Below are positions 55,901 through 64,000 of a DNA stretch of 64,000 nt, piece by piece (within the stretch, counting starts at the first letter, position 1; each line of letters begins with the position of its first letter). The notes under the pieces are model-generated. The model was not told the origin of the DNA. It was given only the letters and a program-made list of their open reading frames with translations, and did not search any database. The DNA comes from Granulosicoccus antarcticus IMCC3135. GTDB taxonomy: Bacteria > Pseudomonadota > Gammaproteobacteria > Granulosicoccales > Granulosicoccaceae. The stretch covers positions 7,622,501-7,686,500 of the forward strand of contig NZ_CP018632.1 of the NCBI RefSeq assembly GCF_002215215.1, read 5' to 3'. A program made the translations under genes and the position numbers.

Positions 55901-58900
55901 CAATGATGCTGATGCCTGCCTGCCTTCCACCTTCGGTACCGGCTGTACAACCGACACTGATGGTGACGGGATTGCCGATAGCATAGAGGGTGAAAACACC
56001 GATACTGACGGCGATGGCATCAAGGATCATGCAGAGTCGATTACAACAGACTCTGATAATGATGGCATCAATGATCAGGCAGATATCGCCAATAACGATA
56101 TTTGCCTGCCCATACCCTTAGACCTCTCTTGCAGTGTCGATACCGATGCCGATGGCATTTCAGACGATGCCGAAGGCATCATTAGTGATACCGATGGTGA
56201 CGGTATACTGGATTATCTGGATACCGATAGTGATGGCGATGGCATTCGCGATCTGGTTGAAGCCAACGGTTCACACGGCCTTCTGGATACCGATGCTGAC
56301 TCGGTACCCGATCATCTGGATATCGATTCGGACAACGATGGCATCGTTGATAATCTGGAGGCCCAGACTGCGGCTGATTACAGAGAACCGCTGAATAGCG
56401 ATTCAGATAGTGATGGGCTTGATGATGCTTATGACACCGACAGTGGTGGTGTTGCCCCGGCTCTGCACAATACGGACACACTCGATCAACCCGATTATCT
56501 GGATACTGATAGCGATAATGATGGTGTGCTCGACTCCATCGAAGCTTTTGATGCAAATGGTGACGGCATTGCCGATGTATTACCGGCCACCGCCAACGCT
56601 GACAATGATAACGATGGTCTTAACGACAACTACGACACCGTCGTCTCACCTGCTCTGGGCAATGCCTTGGGCTCCAACGCCGTCTTGTCGAATCGGGAAG
56701 GTCAGGATAGCGATGATTGGCGTGATGCAGATGACGACAATGATGGTGTTCTGACCATTAACGAGGATTCCAACAGCAATGGAAACTTGCTGGATGATGA
56801 TAGCGATGCGGATGGCAAACCCGACTACATCGAATCATCAACAGCCGATGCCGATGGCGATGGCATCACTGACCAGAACGATGTCGCTGACGCTGATGTG
56901 TGCCTGCCAACAAGTTTTGGGGTTGGCTGTACAACTGACACTGATGCAGACGGCACGCCCGATAGCATCGAGACTGAAACCGCTGACACTGACGGCGATG
57001 GTATCAAGGACCATACAGAATCATCCATAGCGGATGCCGATGGCGATGGCGTAGTCGATCAATCTGATGTGAATGATTCCGATGCTTGTCTGCCAACAGC
57101 TTTCGGTACGGGCTGCACAACTGATACGGATGGTGACGGTACTCCTGATAGCCAGGAAGGTGAAACGATTGACACTGACGGCGACGGCATCAAGGACCAT
57201 GCAGAATCATCCGTTACAGATACTGACGGCGATGGCGTAGTCGATCAATCTGATGTGAATGATTCCGATGCTTGTCTGCCAACAGCTTTCGGTACGGGCT
57301 GCACAACTGATACGGATGGTGACGGTACTGCCGATAGTCAGGAAGGCGATACCGCTGACACTGACAATGATGGCAAGCTGGATTACCAGGAGTCCTCTAT
57401 TGCAGATGCCGATAATGATGGCATCACGGATCAAGCAGACGCCAATGATGCTGATGCCTGCCTGCCTTCCGTCTTTGGCAATGGCTGTGCAACCGACTCT
57501 GACGGTGACGGAACCCCTGATAGCATTGAGACTGAAACCGCTGACACCGATGGCGATGGCATCAAGGACTTCCTTGAATCATCCACCGCCGATGCGGACG
57601 GTGATGGCATTACCGATCAGAACGATGTCGCCAACAATGATATCTGCCTGCCGACGCCAACAGACAACTCCTGCAGTACCGACGGTGATGCCGATGGCAT
57701 TCCAGACAGCGTCGAAGGCACTATCAACGATACCGATGGTGACGGCATACTGGATTACCTGGATGCTGACAGTGATGGCGATGGTATCAGTGACCTGATT
57801 GAATCCAATGGCTCTCACGGCACTCTGGATTCAGACGCTGACACGATTCCCGATTATCTGGATATCGATTCGGATAACGATGGCATTGTCGATAATCTTG
57901 AAGCCCAGTCTGCGGCTGATTACAGAGAGCCGCTGAATAGCGATTCAGATAGTGATGGGCTTGATGATGCCTATGACACAGACAGTGGTGGCGTTGCCCC
58001 GGCTCTGCCCAATACGGACACACTCGACCAACCCGATTATCTGGATACTGATAGCGATAATGATGGTGTGCTCGACTCCATCGAAGCTTTTGATGCCAAT
58101 GGTGACGGCATTGCCGATGTATTACCGGCCACCGCCAACGCTGACAATGATAACGATGGTCTTAACGACAACTACGACACCGTCGTCTCACCTGCTCTGG
58201 GCAATGCCTTGGGCTCCAACGCCGTCTTGTCGAATCGGGAAGGTCAGGATAGCGATGACTGGCGTGATACAGATGACGACAATGATGGTGTTCTGACCAT
58301 TAACGAGGATTCCAACAGCAATGGAAATCTGCTGGATGATGATAGTGATGCGGATGGCAAACCAGATTACATCGAATCATCAACAGCCGATGCCGATGGC
58401 GATGGCATCACCGATCAGAACGATGTCGCTGACGCCGATGTGTGCCTACCAACAAGCTTTGGCATTGGCTGTACAACTGACTCCGACGGTGACGGAGCCT
58501 CTGATAGCCAGGAAGGTGAAACCACCGACACTGACAATGATGGAAAGCTGAATTACCAGGAGTCCTCTATTGCAGATGCCGATAATGATGGCATCACGGA
58601 TCAAGCAGACGCCAATGATGCTGATGCCTGCCTGCCTTCCGTCTTTGGCAATGGCTGTGCAACCGACTCTGACGGTGACGGAACCCCTGATAGCATCGAG
58701 ACTGAAAATGCTGACACCGATGGCGATGGTATCAAGGACCATACAGAATCATCCATAGCGGATGCCGATGGCGATGGCGTAGTCGATCAATCTGATGTGA
58801 ATAATTCAGATGCTTGCCTGCCAACAGATTTCGGTACAGGCTGCACCACCGATACGGACGGTGACGGCACTCCTGATAGCCAGGAAGGTGAAATAGCTGA

Positions 58901-61900
58901 CACCGATGGCGATGGTATCAAGGACTTCAATGAATCTTCTACAGCCGATGCCGATGCTGATGGCACCATCGATCAGAACGATATCGCCAATAACGATATC
59001 TGTCTGCCGACGCCTTTCGATGATTCTTGTCTTATTGATGCTGATGCTGATGCTGATGCTGATGCTGATGCTGATGCTGATGGTATTCCAGATAGCGTAG
59101 AAGGCACCATCAACGATACCGATGGTGACGGCATACTGGATTATCTGGATGCTGACAGTGATGGCGATGGTATCAGTGACCTGATTGAATCCAATGGTTC
59201 TCACGGCACTCTGGATTCAGACGCTGACACGATTCCCGATTATCTGGATATCGATTCGGACAACGATGGCATTGTTGATAATCTGGAAGCCCAGACTGCG
59301 GCTGATTACAGAGAACCGCTGAATAGCGATTCAGATAGCGATGGGCTTGATGATGCTTATGACACCGACAACGGTGGTGTTGCCCCGGCTCTGAACAATA
59401 GCGATTCTCTGGATGCACCCGACTATCTGGATACCGACAGCGACAATGATGGTGTGCTCGACTCTATCGAAGCGTTTGATGCTAACGGTGATGGCATTGC
59501 AGATGTGCTACCAGCCGCCACCAATGTCGACAGCGATAATGACGGCCTTAACGACAACTATGACACCGTCGTCTCACCTGCTCAGGGCAATGCCCTCGGC
59601 TCCAACGCCGTGTTATCGAATCGTGAAGGTCAGGATAGCGATGACTGGCGTGATGCAGATGACGACAATGATGGTGTTCTGACCATTAACGAGGATTCCA
59701 ACAGCAATGGAAACTTGCTGGATGATGATAGCGATGCGGATGGCAAACCCGACTACATCGAATCATCAACAACCGATGCTGATGGCGATGGCATCACCGA
59801 TCAGAACGATATCGCTGACGCTGACGTCTGCCTGCCAACAAGCTTTGGCATTGGCTGTACAACGGACACTGATGCTGACGGCACGCCCGATAGCATCGAG
59901 ACTGACAGCGCTGATACTGACGGCGATGGAAAATTTGACTACGAAGAGTCTTCAAGCAACGATGCCGATACTGATGGAACCGTTGACCAGGCAGACTCCA
60001 ACGACGCAGATGCTTGCCTGCCATCCGTTTATGCTAATGGCTGCGCAACGGACTCCGACGGTGACGGAATCCCTGATAGCCAGGAAGGTGAAACCGCTGA
60101 CACTGACGGCGATGGCATCAAGGACCATGCAGAATCATCCATTGCGGATACCGATGGAGATGGCGTCGTCGATCAATCTGATGTGAATGATTCCGATGCT
60201 TGCCTACCGACAGCTTTCGGTACAGGTTGCACCACTGATACGGATAGTGACGGCACTCCTGATAGCCAGGAAGGCGATACCGCTGACACCGATGACGATG
60301 GCATCAAGGACTTCCTTGAATCATCCACTGCCGATGCGGACGGCGATGGCATTACCGATCAGAACGATGTCGCCAACAATGATATCTGCCTGCCGACGCC
60401 GACAGACAACTCCTGTAGCACCGACGGTGATGCTGATGGCATTCCAGACAGCGTAGAGGGCACCATCAATGATACCGATGGTGACGGCATACTGGATTAC
60501 CTGGATGCTGACAGTGATGGCGATGGTATCAGTGACCTGATTGAATCCAATGGCTCTCACGGCACTCTGGATTCAGACGCTGACACGATTCCCGATTATC
60601 TGGATATCGATTCGGACAACGATGGCATCGTTGATAATCTGGAAGCCCAGACTGCCGCTGATTACAGAGAACCGCTGAATAGCGATTCAGATAGTGATGG
60701 GCTTGATGATGCTTATGACACCGACAACGGTGGTGTTGCCCCGGCTCTGAACAATAGCGATTCTCTGGACGCACCCGACTATCTGGATACCGACAGCGAC
60801 AATGATGGCGTGCTCGACTCCATCGAAGCGTTTGATGCTAACGGTGACGGCATTGCGGATGTGCTTCCGGCCGCCGCCAATGCTGACAGCGACAACGATG
60901 GTCTTAACGACAACTATGACACCATCGTTTCACCTGCTCAGGGCAATGCCCTCGGCTCCAACGCCGTCCTGACAAATAGGGAAGGTCAGGATAACGATGA
61001 CTGGCGTGACTCCGATGACGACAATGATGGTGTTCTGACCGTCAATGAAGATGCTAACAGCAACGGGAATTTGTTGGATGACGATAGCGATGCGGATGGC
61101 AAACCTGACTATATCGAATCATCAACAGCCGATGCTGATGGCGATGGCATCACCGACCAGAACGATCTGGCAGACGCCAATGTGTGCTTGCCGACAGCCT
61201 TTGGTATTGGCTGTAGCAGTGATACCGATGGTGACGGTACTCCTGATAGTGAAGAGGGCGCCGCTTCTGACACCGATGGCGACGGCATCAAGGACTATGC
61301 AGAATCTTCTATAGACGATATTGATGGAGATGGCGTCAACGATCAGGAAGACGCTGGCAACAACAACGCCTGTGTACCTTCCGTCTTTGGCAACAACTGC
61401 ACGACAGACTCCGATGATGATGGCACTGCCGATAGTGTGGAAGGCGAAACGGTTGATACTGACGGCGATGGTATCAAGGACTATGAAGAATCCTCCACTA
61501 TAGATCTCGATGGTGACGGAACCGACAATCAGTCTGACTCCAACGACACTGATGCCTGCCTACCTTCCGTATTCGGTACAGGCTGCACAACAGACAGCGA
61601 TGGAGACGGCACGCCTGATAGCATCGAGACTGAAAATGCTGACACCGATGGCGATGGCATCAAGGATTTCAATGAGTCTTCTATAGCTGACGCAGATGGC
61701 GATGGCGCCACCGATCAGAACGATATCGCCAATAACGATATCTGCCTGCCGACGCCTTTCGATGATTCCTGTCTTATTGATGCTGATGCTGATGCTGATG
61801 CTGATGCTGATGCTGATGCTGATGCTGATGCTGATGCTGATGGTATTCCAGACAGCGTAGAAGGCACTATCAACGATACCGATGGTGACGGCATACTGGA

Positions 61901-64000
61901 TTATCTGGATGCTGACAGTGACGGCGATGGTATCAGTGATCTGATTGAATCCAGTGGCTCTGACGGCGCTCTGGATTCAGACGCAGACACGATTCCTGAT
62001 TATCTGGATATCGATTCAGATAACGATGGCATTGTTGATAATATCGAAGGTCAGGCAGCGGTTGAGTACAGAGAACCGCTGAATATCGATTCAGATGGTG
62101 ATGGGCTTGATGATGCCTACGACACCGACAATGGTGGTGTCGCCCCGGCTCTGAGTAATACAGACTCACTGGATGCACCCGACTATCTGGATACCGACAG
62201 CGACAATGATGGCGTACCGGACTCCGTCGAAGCTTTTGATGATAACGGGGATGGTATTGCCGATGTATTACCGGCAGCCAACAACGCTGACAGTGATAAC
62301 GATGGTCTCAACGACAATTACGATACTGTCGCCTCACCTGCCCTCAATAATGCCCTCGGATCCAACGCGCCATTATCGAATAGCGATGGCCAGGATAGTG
62401 ATAACTGGCGTGACTCGGATGACGACAACGATGGTGTTCTGACTATTGATGAAGACACCAATGGTAATGGCAGTTTGCTGGATGATGATAGCGATGCCGA
62501 TGGCAAGCCTGACTTTGCCGAATCATCAGCAGCCGATGCCGATGGTGATGGTATCAACGATCAGTTCGATCCAGCTGACGCCGATGTGTGCCTACCTTCA
62601 ACCTTTGGTACTGGCTGCATAGCCGACACTGATGGTGATGGTATTTCTGATAATGAAGAAGGTGCAACGACTGACACAGACGGTGATGGCAACCTGGATT
62701 TCGAAGAGTCTTCAATTGAAGATACCGATGGCGATGGGTCAGTTGATCAATCCGACTCCAATGATGCTGATAGTTGCCTGCCTTCTGTCTTCGGAATCAA
62801 CTGTACGACTGACTCTGACGATGATGGCGTTCCTGATAGCCAGGAAGGCTCAATAACAGACACTGACGGCGACAGCATCAACGATTATGAGGAGTCATCA
62901 ACCGATGATGCAGATGGTGATGGCATCAATGATCAGAACGATGCAAGCAACAATGATGCGTGTAATCCTTCGACATTCGGCAACAACTGCACCATTGACT
63001 CCGACTTTGATGGTACGCCTGATAGTGTCGAGTCTGAAACAGACGATACCGATGGAGATGGCATACCTGACTATCAGGAGTCTTCAACTGAGGATAGCGA
63101 TGCTGATGGAACGACAGATCAGAACGATGCGGATAACAGCAATGCATGCATACCATCCAGCAGTGACATTGCCTGTTCTACCGACATGGACAGCGACGGC
63201 ATTGCCGATCATCTCGATAGCGATACTGATGGAGATGGAATTCCTGATGTTGACGAGCAAGGTAGTGGCGATGAACCGCTGAATTCCGATGATGATGAAA
63301 TTCCTGACTTTCTGGATATCGATTCAGACAATGACGGCATTGTCGATAATGTAGAAGCCCAATCAACGAACAGCTATACCCCGCCATTGAACAGCGATCT
63401 TGATCAGGATGGACTTGACGATGCTTACGATCTGGACAACGGTGGTGTACCAGTCGACATGCCCAATACCGATGCCGATGATACGCCCGACTATCTGGAT
63501 ACCGATAGCGACAATGACAGCGTACCTGATGCGGTAGAAGGTTTTGATAGCGATGGGGATGGGATTGCAGATATTCTGCCGGCGCCTGATAACGCCGATG
63601 CAGATTCGGATGGTTTAAACGACAACTATGACACCGCTACAGACGTGGACAATTCAACTGGTTCGAATTCACCGTTACCCAACCGTGAACAGGATGCATC
63701 GCCGGACTGGCTGGATGAAGACGATGACAACGATGGCGTGCTAACTCTGTTTGAGGATACCAACGCAAACGGTACGCTACTTGACGACGACACTGACGCT
63801 GATGGAATACTTGACTATAGCGAAGCATCCAATGCTGATGCTGATGGCGACGGCGTTATGGACCAGGACGATCCGGCAAATAACGACGCCTGTATTCCGT
63901 CCACATTCTCTGCAAACTGCGATGCAGACTCGGATGGAGACGGGGTCACAGACTTCGTAGAAACCGCCAACGTCGATAGTGACCAGGATGGCACTCCAGA
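49986..64000 (+). CDS. Giant secreted thrombospondin type 3 repeat protein (3' end outside window)
   Basis: A single frame is open from the ATG at 49986 to the last base, at least 4,671 codons. Residues 1-26 form a signal peptide (LLAALCRLVIFAVFLNFSSIAIA). The remainder is dominated by calcium-binding TSP3 motifs (D-x-D-x-DG-x-x-D), for example DSDGDGIQNNYDLDDDNDG. Three copies of a ~150-residue non-TSP3 beta-rich domain (GQLSW-HD-L ... DYIEVGLTL-QDSYL-GS ... YKIRVYLFN ... GDLQL-IG-AC) begin near 50139, 51903 and 53616. Further on, 62-residue units with paired cysteines (DACLPS-FG-GCTTD) alternate with larger modules. The role is likely cell-surface adhesion or an extracellular matrix protein. 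The ribosome-binding site is weak (ACGGAAA). Confidence 0.85.
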   Translation, partial: MHPLLAALCRLVIFAVFLNFSSIAIAVDSDGDGIQNNYDLDDDNDGILDEDEIACTASGQLSWTHDTLFDALGNLLGNVGIDAAIGDAISATVDLSIGAGLDRQINLVEYLLSGASSLTLDAAITNDDYIEVGLTLNQDSYLYGSGISITSTLLGGLSAGDYEFAAKISSDNFVSSSRLFDNGFLESPLVDLLGSTSSQSFSPFPLEANVDYKIRVYLFNVQNDVSISVQIPLVGTITLPDLVSFGDLQLQIGAACLSDSDADLIANSEDIDSDNDGIIDNIEGQTSVGYAAPLGIDTDLDGLDNAYDSDNGGTPVSLPDTDATGPPDYLDTDSDGDGVPDAIEGYDVNGDGVAETLAAPGNADADADGLNDNYDTVIFPATGNETGANAPLPNSDGTDASDWRDTDDDNDGSLTASEDTNSNGNPQDDDADADGKPDYLESSSADADGDGVFDQSDSNDADVCAPTTFGIGCTTDTDGDGTPDSTEGATTDTDDDGIKDHAESSAVDSDGDGVNNQNDAANNNACIPSVFGNNCTTDTDGDGTADSVEGENVDTDGDGINDHAESSTADDDGDGVSNQDESSTADADGDAINDQDDAHNDDACKPSVYADACNIDTDGDGIQNNHDLDDDNDGILDEDEMSCTVTGQLSWLHDVLIGVLGNATIDVSIDDSVSATADLTVGPGLTKLVNAAEYLLGGATSLTLSAAKSSDDYIEVGLTLGQDSYLHGSSLGIISTVLGGVAAADYEFAAEISIDDFVSASVLFDTELLSAPLLGLGSSSEQAFSPYFLQAGIAYKIRVYLFNEQNDNLTPGVASFGDLQLRIGTACISDTDADLISNSEDIDSDNDGIVDNIEAQTSADYQVPLGTDTDSDGLDDAYDSDNGGTPVTLPNSDATGLADFLDTDSDDDGISDAVEAYDANGDGVADTLPASDNADADTDGLNDNYDTIVSPAAGNATGANAPLPNSDGTDASNWRDNDDDNDGSLTATEDANGNGSPQDDDTDADGKPDYLESSTTDADGDGVVDQSDSNDADVCAPTTFGIGCTTDTDGDGTPDSTEGATTDTDGDGIKDYLESSSSDADGDGLNDQDDSGNNDACLPSTFGTGCTTDTDGDGTADSLEGENVDTDGDGINDHAESSTTDDDGDGVSNQDESSTADADGDAINDQDDAHNDDACKPSVYADACNIDTDGDGIQNNHDLDDDNDGILDEDEMSCTVTGQLSWLHDVVVGVLGNATIDVSIDDSVSATADLTVGPGLTKLANAAEYLLGGASSLTLSAAKSSDDYIEVGLTLGQDSYLHGSSLGIISTVLGGVAAADYEFAAEISIDDFVSASLLFDTGLLSAPLLGLGSSSDQAFSPYFLQAGIAYKIRVYLFNEQNDNLTPGVVSFGDLQLRIGTACVSDTDADLISNSEDIDSDNDGIVDNIEAQTSADYQAPLGTDTDSDGLDDAYDSDNGGTPVTLPNSDATGLADFLDTDSDDDGISDAVEAYDANGDGVADTLPASDNADADVDGLNDNYDTIISPAAGNATGASAPLPNSDGTDASNWRDNDDDNDGSLTATEDANGNGSPQDDDTDADGKPDYLESSTTDADGDGVVDQSDSNDADVCAPTTFGTGCTTDTDGDGTPDSTEGATADTDGDGIKDYAESSTVDSDGDGINNQDDSANNNACIPSVFGNSCTTDTDGDGTADSEEGENVDTDGDGINDPAESSTTDSDGDGVNDQSDAANNNACIPSVFGNNCTVDTDNDGTPDSQEGETADTDNDGKKDYQESSTADADGDGTVDQSDINDADACLPSTFGNGCTTDTDSDGTADSLEGETTDSDGDGKFDYQESSTADADSDGTNDQSDSNDADVCLPSTFGTGCTTDTDGDGTADSVEGENVDTDGDGNKDYEESSTSDTDGDGIVDQSDANNTDACLPSDFGTNCTTDTDGDGTPDSEEGETTDTDGDGNKDYQESSTADADGDGVVDQTDANDADACLPSTFGTGCTTDTDGDGIADSIEGENTDTDGDGIKDHAESITTDSDNDGINDQADIANNDICLPIPLDLSCSVDTDADGISDDAEGIISDTDGDGILDYLDTDSDGDGIRDLVEANGSHGLLDTDADSVPDHLDIDSDNDGIVDNLEAQTAADYREPLNSDSDSDGLDDAYDTDSGGVAPALHNTDTLDQPDYLDTDSDNDGVLDSIEAFDANGDGIADVLPATANADNDNDGLNDNYDTVVSPALGNALGSNAVLSNREGQDSDDWRDADDDNDGVLTINEDSNSNGNLLDDDSDADGKPDYIESSTADADGDGITDQNDVADADVCLPTSFGVGCTTDTDADGTPDSIETETADTDGDGIKDHTESSIADADGDGVVDQSDVNDSDACLPTAFGTGCTTDTDGDGTPDSQEGETIDTDGDGIKDHAESSVTDTDGDGVVDQSDVNDSDACLPTAFGTGCTTDTDGDGTADSQEGDTADTDNDGKLDYQESSIADADNDGITDQADANDADACLPSVFGNGCATDSDGDGTPDSIETETADTDGDGIKDFLESSTADADGDGITDQNDVANNDICLPTPTDNSCSTDGDADGIPDSVEGTINDTDGDGILDYLDADSDGDGISDLIESNGSHGTLDSDADTIPDYLDIDSDNDGIVDNLEAQSAADYREPLNSDSDSDGLDDAYDTDSGGVAPALPNTDTLDQPDYLDTDSDNDGVLDSIEAFDANGDGIADVLPATANADNDNDGLNDNYDTVVSPALGNALGSNAVLSNREGQDSDDWRDTDDDNDGVLTINEDSNSNGNLLDDDSDADGKPDYIESSTADADGDGITDQNDVADADVCLPTSFGIGCTTDSDGDGASDSQEGETTDTDNDGKLNYQESSIADADNDGITDQADANDADACLPSVFGNGCATDSDGDGTPDSIETENADTDGDGIKDHTESSIADADGDGVVDQSDVNNSDACLPTDFGTGCTTDTDGDGTPDSQEGEIADTDGDGIKDFNESSTADADADGTIDQNDIANNDICLPTPFDDSCLIDADADADADADADADGIPDSVEGTINDTDGDGILDYLDADSDGDGISDLIESNGSHGTLDSDADTIPDYLDIDSDNDGIVDNLEAQTAADYREPLNSDSDSDGLDDAYDTDNGGVAPALNNSDSLDAPDYLDTDSDNDGVLDSIEAFDANGDGIADVLPAATNVDSDNDGLNDNYDTVVSPAQGNALGSNAVLSNREGQDSDDWRDADDDNDGVLTINEDSNSNGNLLDDDSDADGKPDYIESSTTDADGDGITDQNDIADADVCLPTSFGIGCTTDTDADGTPDSIETDSADTDGDGKFDYEESSSNDADTDGTVDQADSNDADACLPSVYANGCATDSDGDGIPDSQEGETADTDGDGIKDHAESSIADTDGDGVVDQSDVNDSDACLPTAFGTGCTTDTDSDGTPDSQEGDTADTDDDGIKDFLESSTADADGDGITDQNDVANNDICLPTPTDNSCSTDGDADGIPDSVEGTINDTDGDGILDYLDADSDGDGISDLIESNGSHGTLDSDADTIPDYLDIDSDNDGIVDNLEAQTAADYREPLNSDSDSDGLDDAYDTDNGGVAPALNNSDSLDAPDYLDTDSDNDGVLDSIEAFDANGDGIADVLPAAANADSDNDGLNDNYDTIVSPAQGNALGSNAVLTNREGQDNDDWRDSDDDNDGVLTVNEDANSNGNLLDDDSDADGKPDYIESSTADADGDGITDQNDLADANVCLPTAFGIGCSSDTDGDGTPDSEEGAASDTDGDGIKDYAESSIDDIDGDGVNDQEDAGNNNACVPSVFGNNCTTDSDDDGTADSVEGETVDTDGDGIKDYEESSTIDLDGDGTDNQSDSNDTDACLPSVFGTGCTTDSDGDGTPDSIETENADTDGDGIKDFNESSIADADGDGATDQNDIANNDICLPTPFDDSCLIDADADADADADADADADADADGIPDSVEGTINDTDGDGILDYLDADSDGDGISDLIESSGSDGALDSDADTIPDYLDIDSDNDGIVDNIEGQAAVEYREPLNIDSDGDGLDDAYDTDNGGVAPALSNTDSLDAPDYLDTDSDNDGVPDSVEAFDDNGDGIADVLPAANNADSDNDGLNDNYDTVASPALNNALGSNAPLSNSDGQDSDNWRDSDDDNDGVLTIDEDTNGNGSLLDDDSDADGKPDFAESSAADADGDGINDQFDPADADVCLPSTFGTGCIADTDGDGISDNEEGATTDTDGDGNLDFEESSIEDTDGDGSVDQSDSNDADSCLPSVFGINCTTDSDDDGVPDSQEGSITDTDGDSINDYEESSTDDADGDGINDQNDASNNDACNPSTFGNNCTIDSDFDGTPDSVESETDDTDGDGIPDYQESSTEDSDADGTTDQNDADNSNACIPSSSDIACSTDMDSDGIADHLDSDTDGDGIPDVDEQGSGDEPLNSDDDEIPDFLDIDSDNDGIVDNVEAQSTNSYTPPLNSDLDQDGLDDAYDLDNGGVPVDMPNTDADDTPDYLDTDSDNDSVPDAVEGFDSDGDGIADILPAPDNADADSDGLNDNYDTATDVDNSTGSNSPLPNREQDASPDWLDEDDDNDGVLTLFEDTNANGTLLDDDTDADGILDYSEASNADADGDGVMDQDDPANNDACIPSTFSANCDADSDGDGVTDFVETANVDSDQDGTP
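50139..51902 (+). repeat. Module A, copy 1, of the giant protein
   Basis: A 1,764-bp unit: the beta-rich domain, TSP3 motifs, then 62-residue-type units. It is the most divergent of the three A copies and starts at codon E of DEDEIACTASG. Confidence 0.75.
51903..53615 (+). repeat. Module A, copy 2, of the giant protein
   Basis: A 1,713-bp (571-codon) unit, nearly identical over long stretches to copy 3, starting DEDEMSCTVTG. The high identity points to recent duplication or gene conversion. Confidence 0.85.
53616..55220 (+). repeat. Module A, copy 3, of the giant protein
   Basis: It starts with the same DEDEMSCTVTG codons, exactly 1,713 bp after copy 2. The right boundary is approximate because the module grades into repeated 62-residue units. 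Confidence 0.75.
55200..56110 (+). repeat. Tandem 62-residue Cys-pair TSP3 units
   Basis: The motif CLPS-FG-xC recurs at about 55359, 55542, 55728 and 55914, spacing 183-186 bp. Each unit has one cysteine pair and four to five calcium-binding loops. Confidence 0.8.
56187..57728 (+). repeat. Module B, copy 1, of the giant protein
   Basis: A 1,542-bp unit beginning DTDGDGILDYLDTDSDGDGI, followed by DYREPLNSDSDSDGLDDAYD and several 62-residue units. No beta-rich insert of the A type is present. Confidence 0.8.
57729..59114 (+). repeat. Module B, copy 2, of the giant protein
   Basis: A 1,386-bp unit, highly similar to copy 1 but with fewer 62-residue units. It contains the shorter GATGCT run. 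Confidence 0.8.
59037..59081 (+). repeat. In-frame GATGCT microsatellite, 7 units
   Basis: Seven GATGCT units plus GAT encode a run of Asp-Ala pairs in the giant protein. Whole-unit changes keep the frame. Confidence 0.95.
59115..60470 (+). repeat. Module B, copy 3, of the giant protein
   Basis: A 1,356-bp unit beginning DTDGDGILDYLDADSDGDGI. Confidence 0.8.
60471..61874 (+). repeat. Module B, copy 4, of the giant protein
   Basis: A 1,404-bp unit of the same build. It ends with the longer GATGCT run. Confidence 0.8.
61779..61841 (+). repeat. In-frame GATGCT microsatellite, 10 units
   Basis: Ten GATGCT units plus GAT at the equivalent place in the next-but-one module. It differs from the 59037 run by three units, direct evidence of length change between paralogous positions. 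Confidence 0.95.
61875..63188 (+). repeat. Module B, copy 5, of the giant protein
   Basis: A unit of about 1.31 kb, more diverged than copies 1-4 (for example DNIEGQAAVEYREPLNI). A sixth, still more diverged copy seems to begin near 63189 and runs out of the window. Confidence 0.7.

Noticed and set aside
55342-55950. Long minus-strand frames (His/Arg-rich) opposite the giant gene
   Set aside because: They are complements of the same repeats, with no start signals and a composition set by the Asp codons on the other strand.
54667-55986. Long plus-strand frame (439 codons, Met/Thr/Pro-rich) and similar frames from 50722 to 63960
   Set aside because: These are shifted readings of the GAT/GAC-rich TSP3 repeats. 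The true frame starts at 49986 and runs open to the window end with a signal peptide and calcium-binding motifs.
50139-63188. Regular repeats resembling a CRISPR array
   Set aside because: Periods are 180 bp to 1.7 kb, units are in-frame coding sequence, and there are no short identical repeats with unique spacers or cas genes.

Overview
The window reads as the chromosome of a free-living, probably marine gammaproteobacterium (Granulosicoccus-like is my best guess, from gene content only). It has moderate GC core genes, AT-richer cassette genes, large secreted calcium-binding repeat proteins, a type VI secretion-associated gene set and many insertion sequences.

Layout. (1) 1-987 is the 3' end of a secreted FG-GAP protein. 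(2) 1083-12956 is an integron cassette array with no integrase in the window (a CALIN-type cluster). Seven attC-like sites, all in one orientation, separate plus-strand cassettes. The cassettes encode toxin-antitoxin pairs (HigBA, BrnTA, DUF4160/DUF2442, VapBC), three proteins with an RN-x3-H HEPN-type motif, and a small Cys-rich secreted protein. The array has been invaded three ways: a complete group IIC intron sits antisense inside one attC; an IS66-family element with an 8-bp target duplication breaks the Cys-rich gene; and an IS110/IS1111-type element is nested in the right end of that IS66. (3) 13133-21213 is an insertion-sequence graveyard: an IS4-like DDE element, a 329-bp 3' copy of the same intron, an ISAzo13-family element, an amidase pseudogene and an IS21 element with two extra ORFs. 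(4) 21275-33346 holds mixed housekeeping and hypothetical genes (GFA-fold enzyme, hutI, GNAT, GGCT-like, class II amidotransferase, a second FG-GAP protein) with several decayed genes.

(5) 33862-43396 is one plus-strand gene set. Three genes match the NdmC/NdmD/NdmE architecture of the bacterial purine-alkaloid N7-demethylase: a Rieske-type catalytic subunit with no Rieske cluster, a reductase carrying the Rieske domain, and a GST-like partner. They are followed by a four-gene BMP-type nucleobase/nucleoside ABC importer and guanine deaminase. I infer uptake plus N7-demethylation and deamination of methylated purines, with 7-methylguanine from nucleic-acid turnover an attractive natural substrate. 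A Crp/Fnr regulator gene converges on the cluster.

(6) 45038-49478 is a five-gene T6SS-associated accessory set (DUF6484, TIGR02270, DUF2169, a ketosynthase-like protein without its cysteine, DUF4150/PAAR-like) with no VgrG or obvious effector. (7) From 49986 to beyond the window end runs a single open frame of at least 4,671 codons: a giant secreted thrombospondin-type-3 repeat protein. It is built from three ~1.7-kb modules, five to six ~1.4-kb modules, 62-residue units and in-frame hexanucleotide microsatellites.

All assignments come from reading the sequence and from family knowledge; no database search was run.
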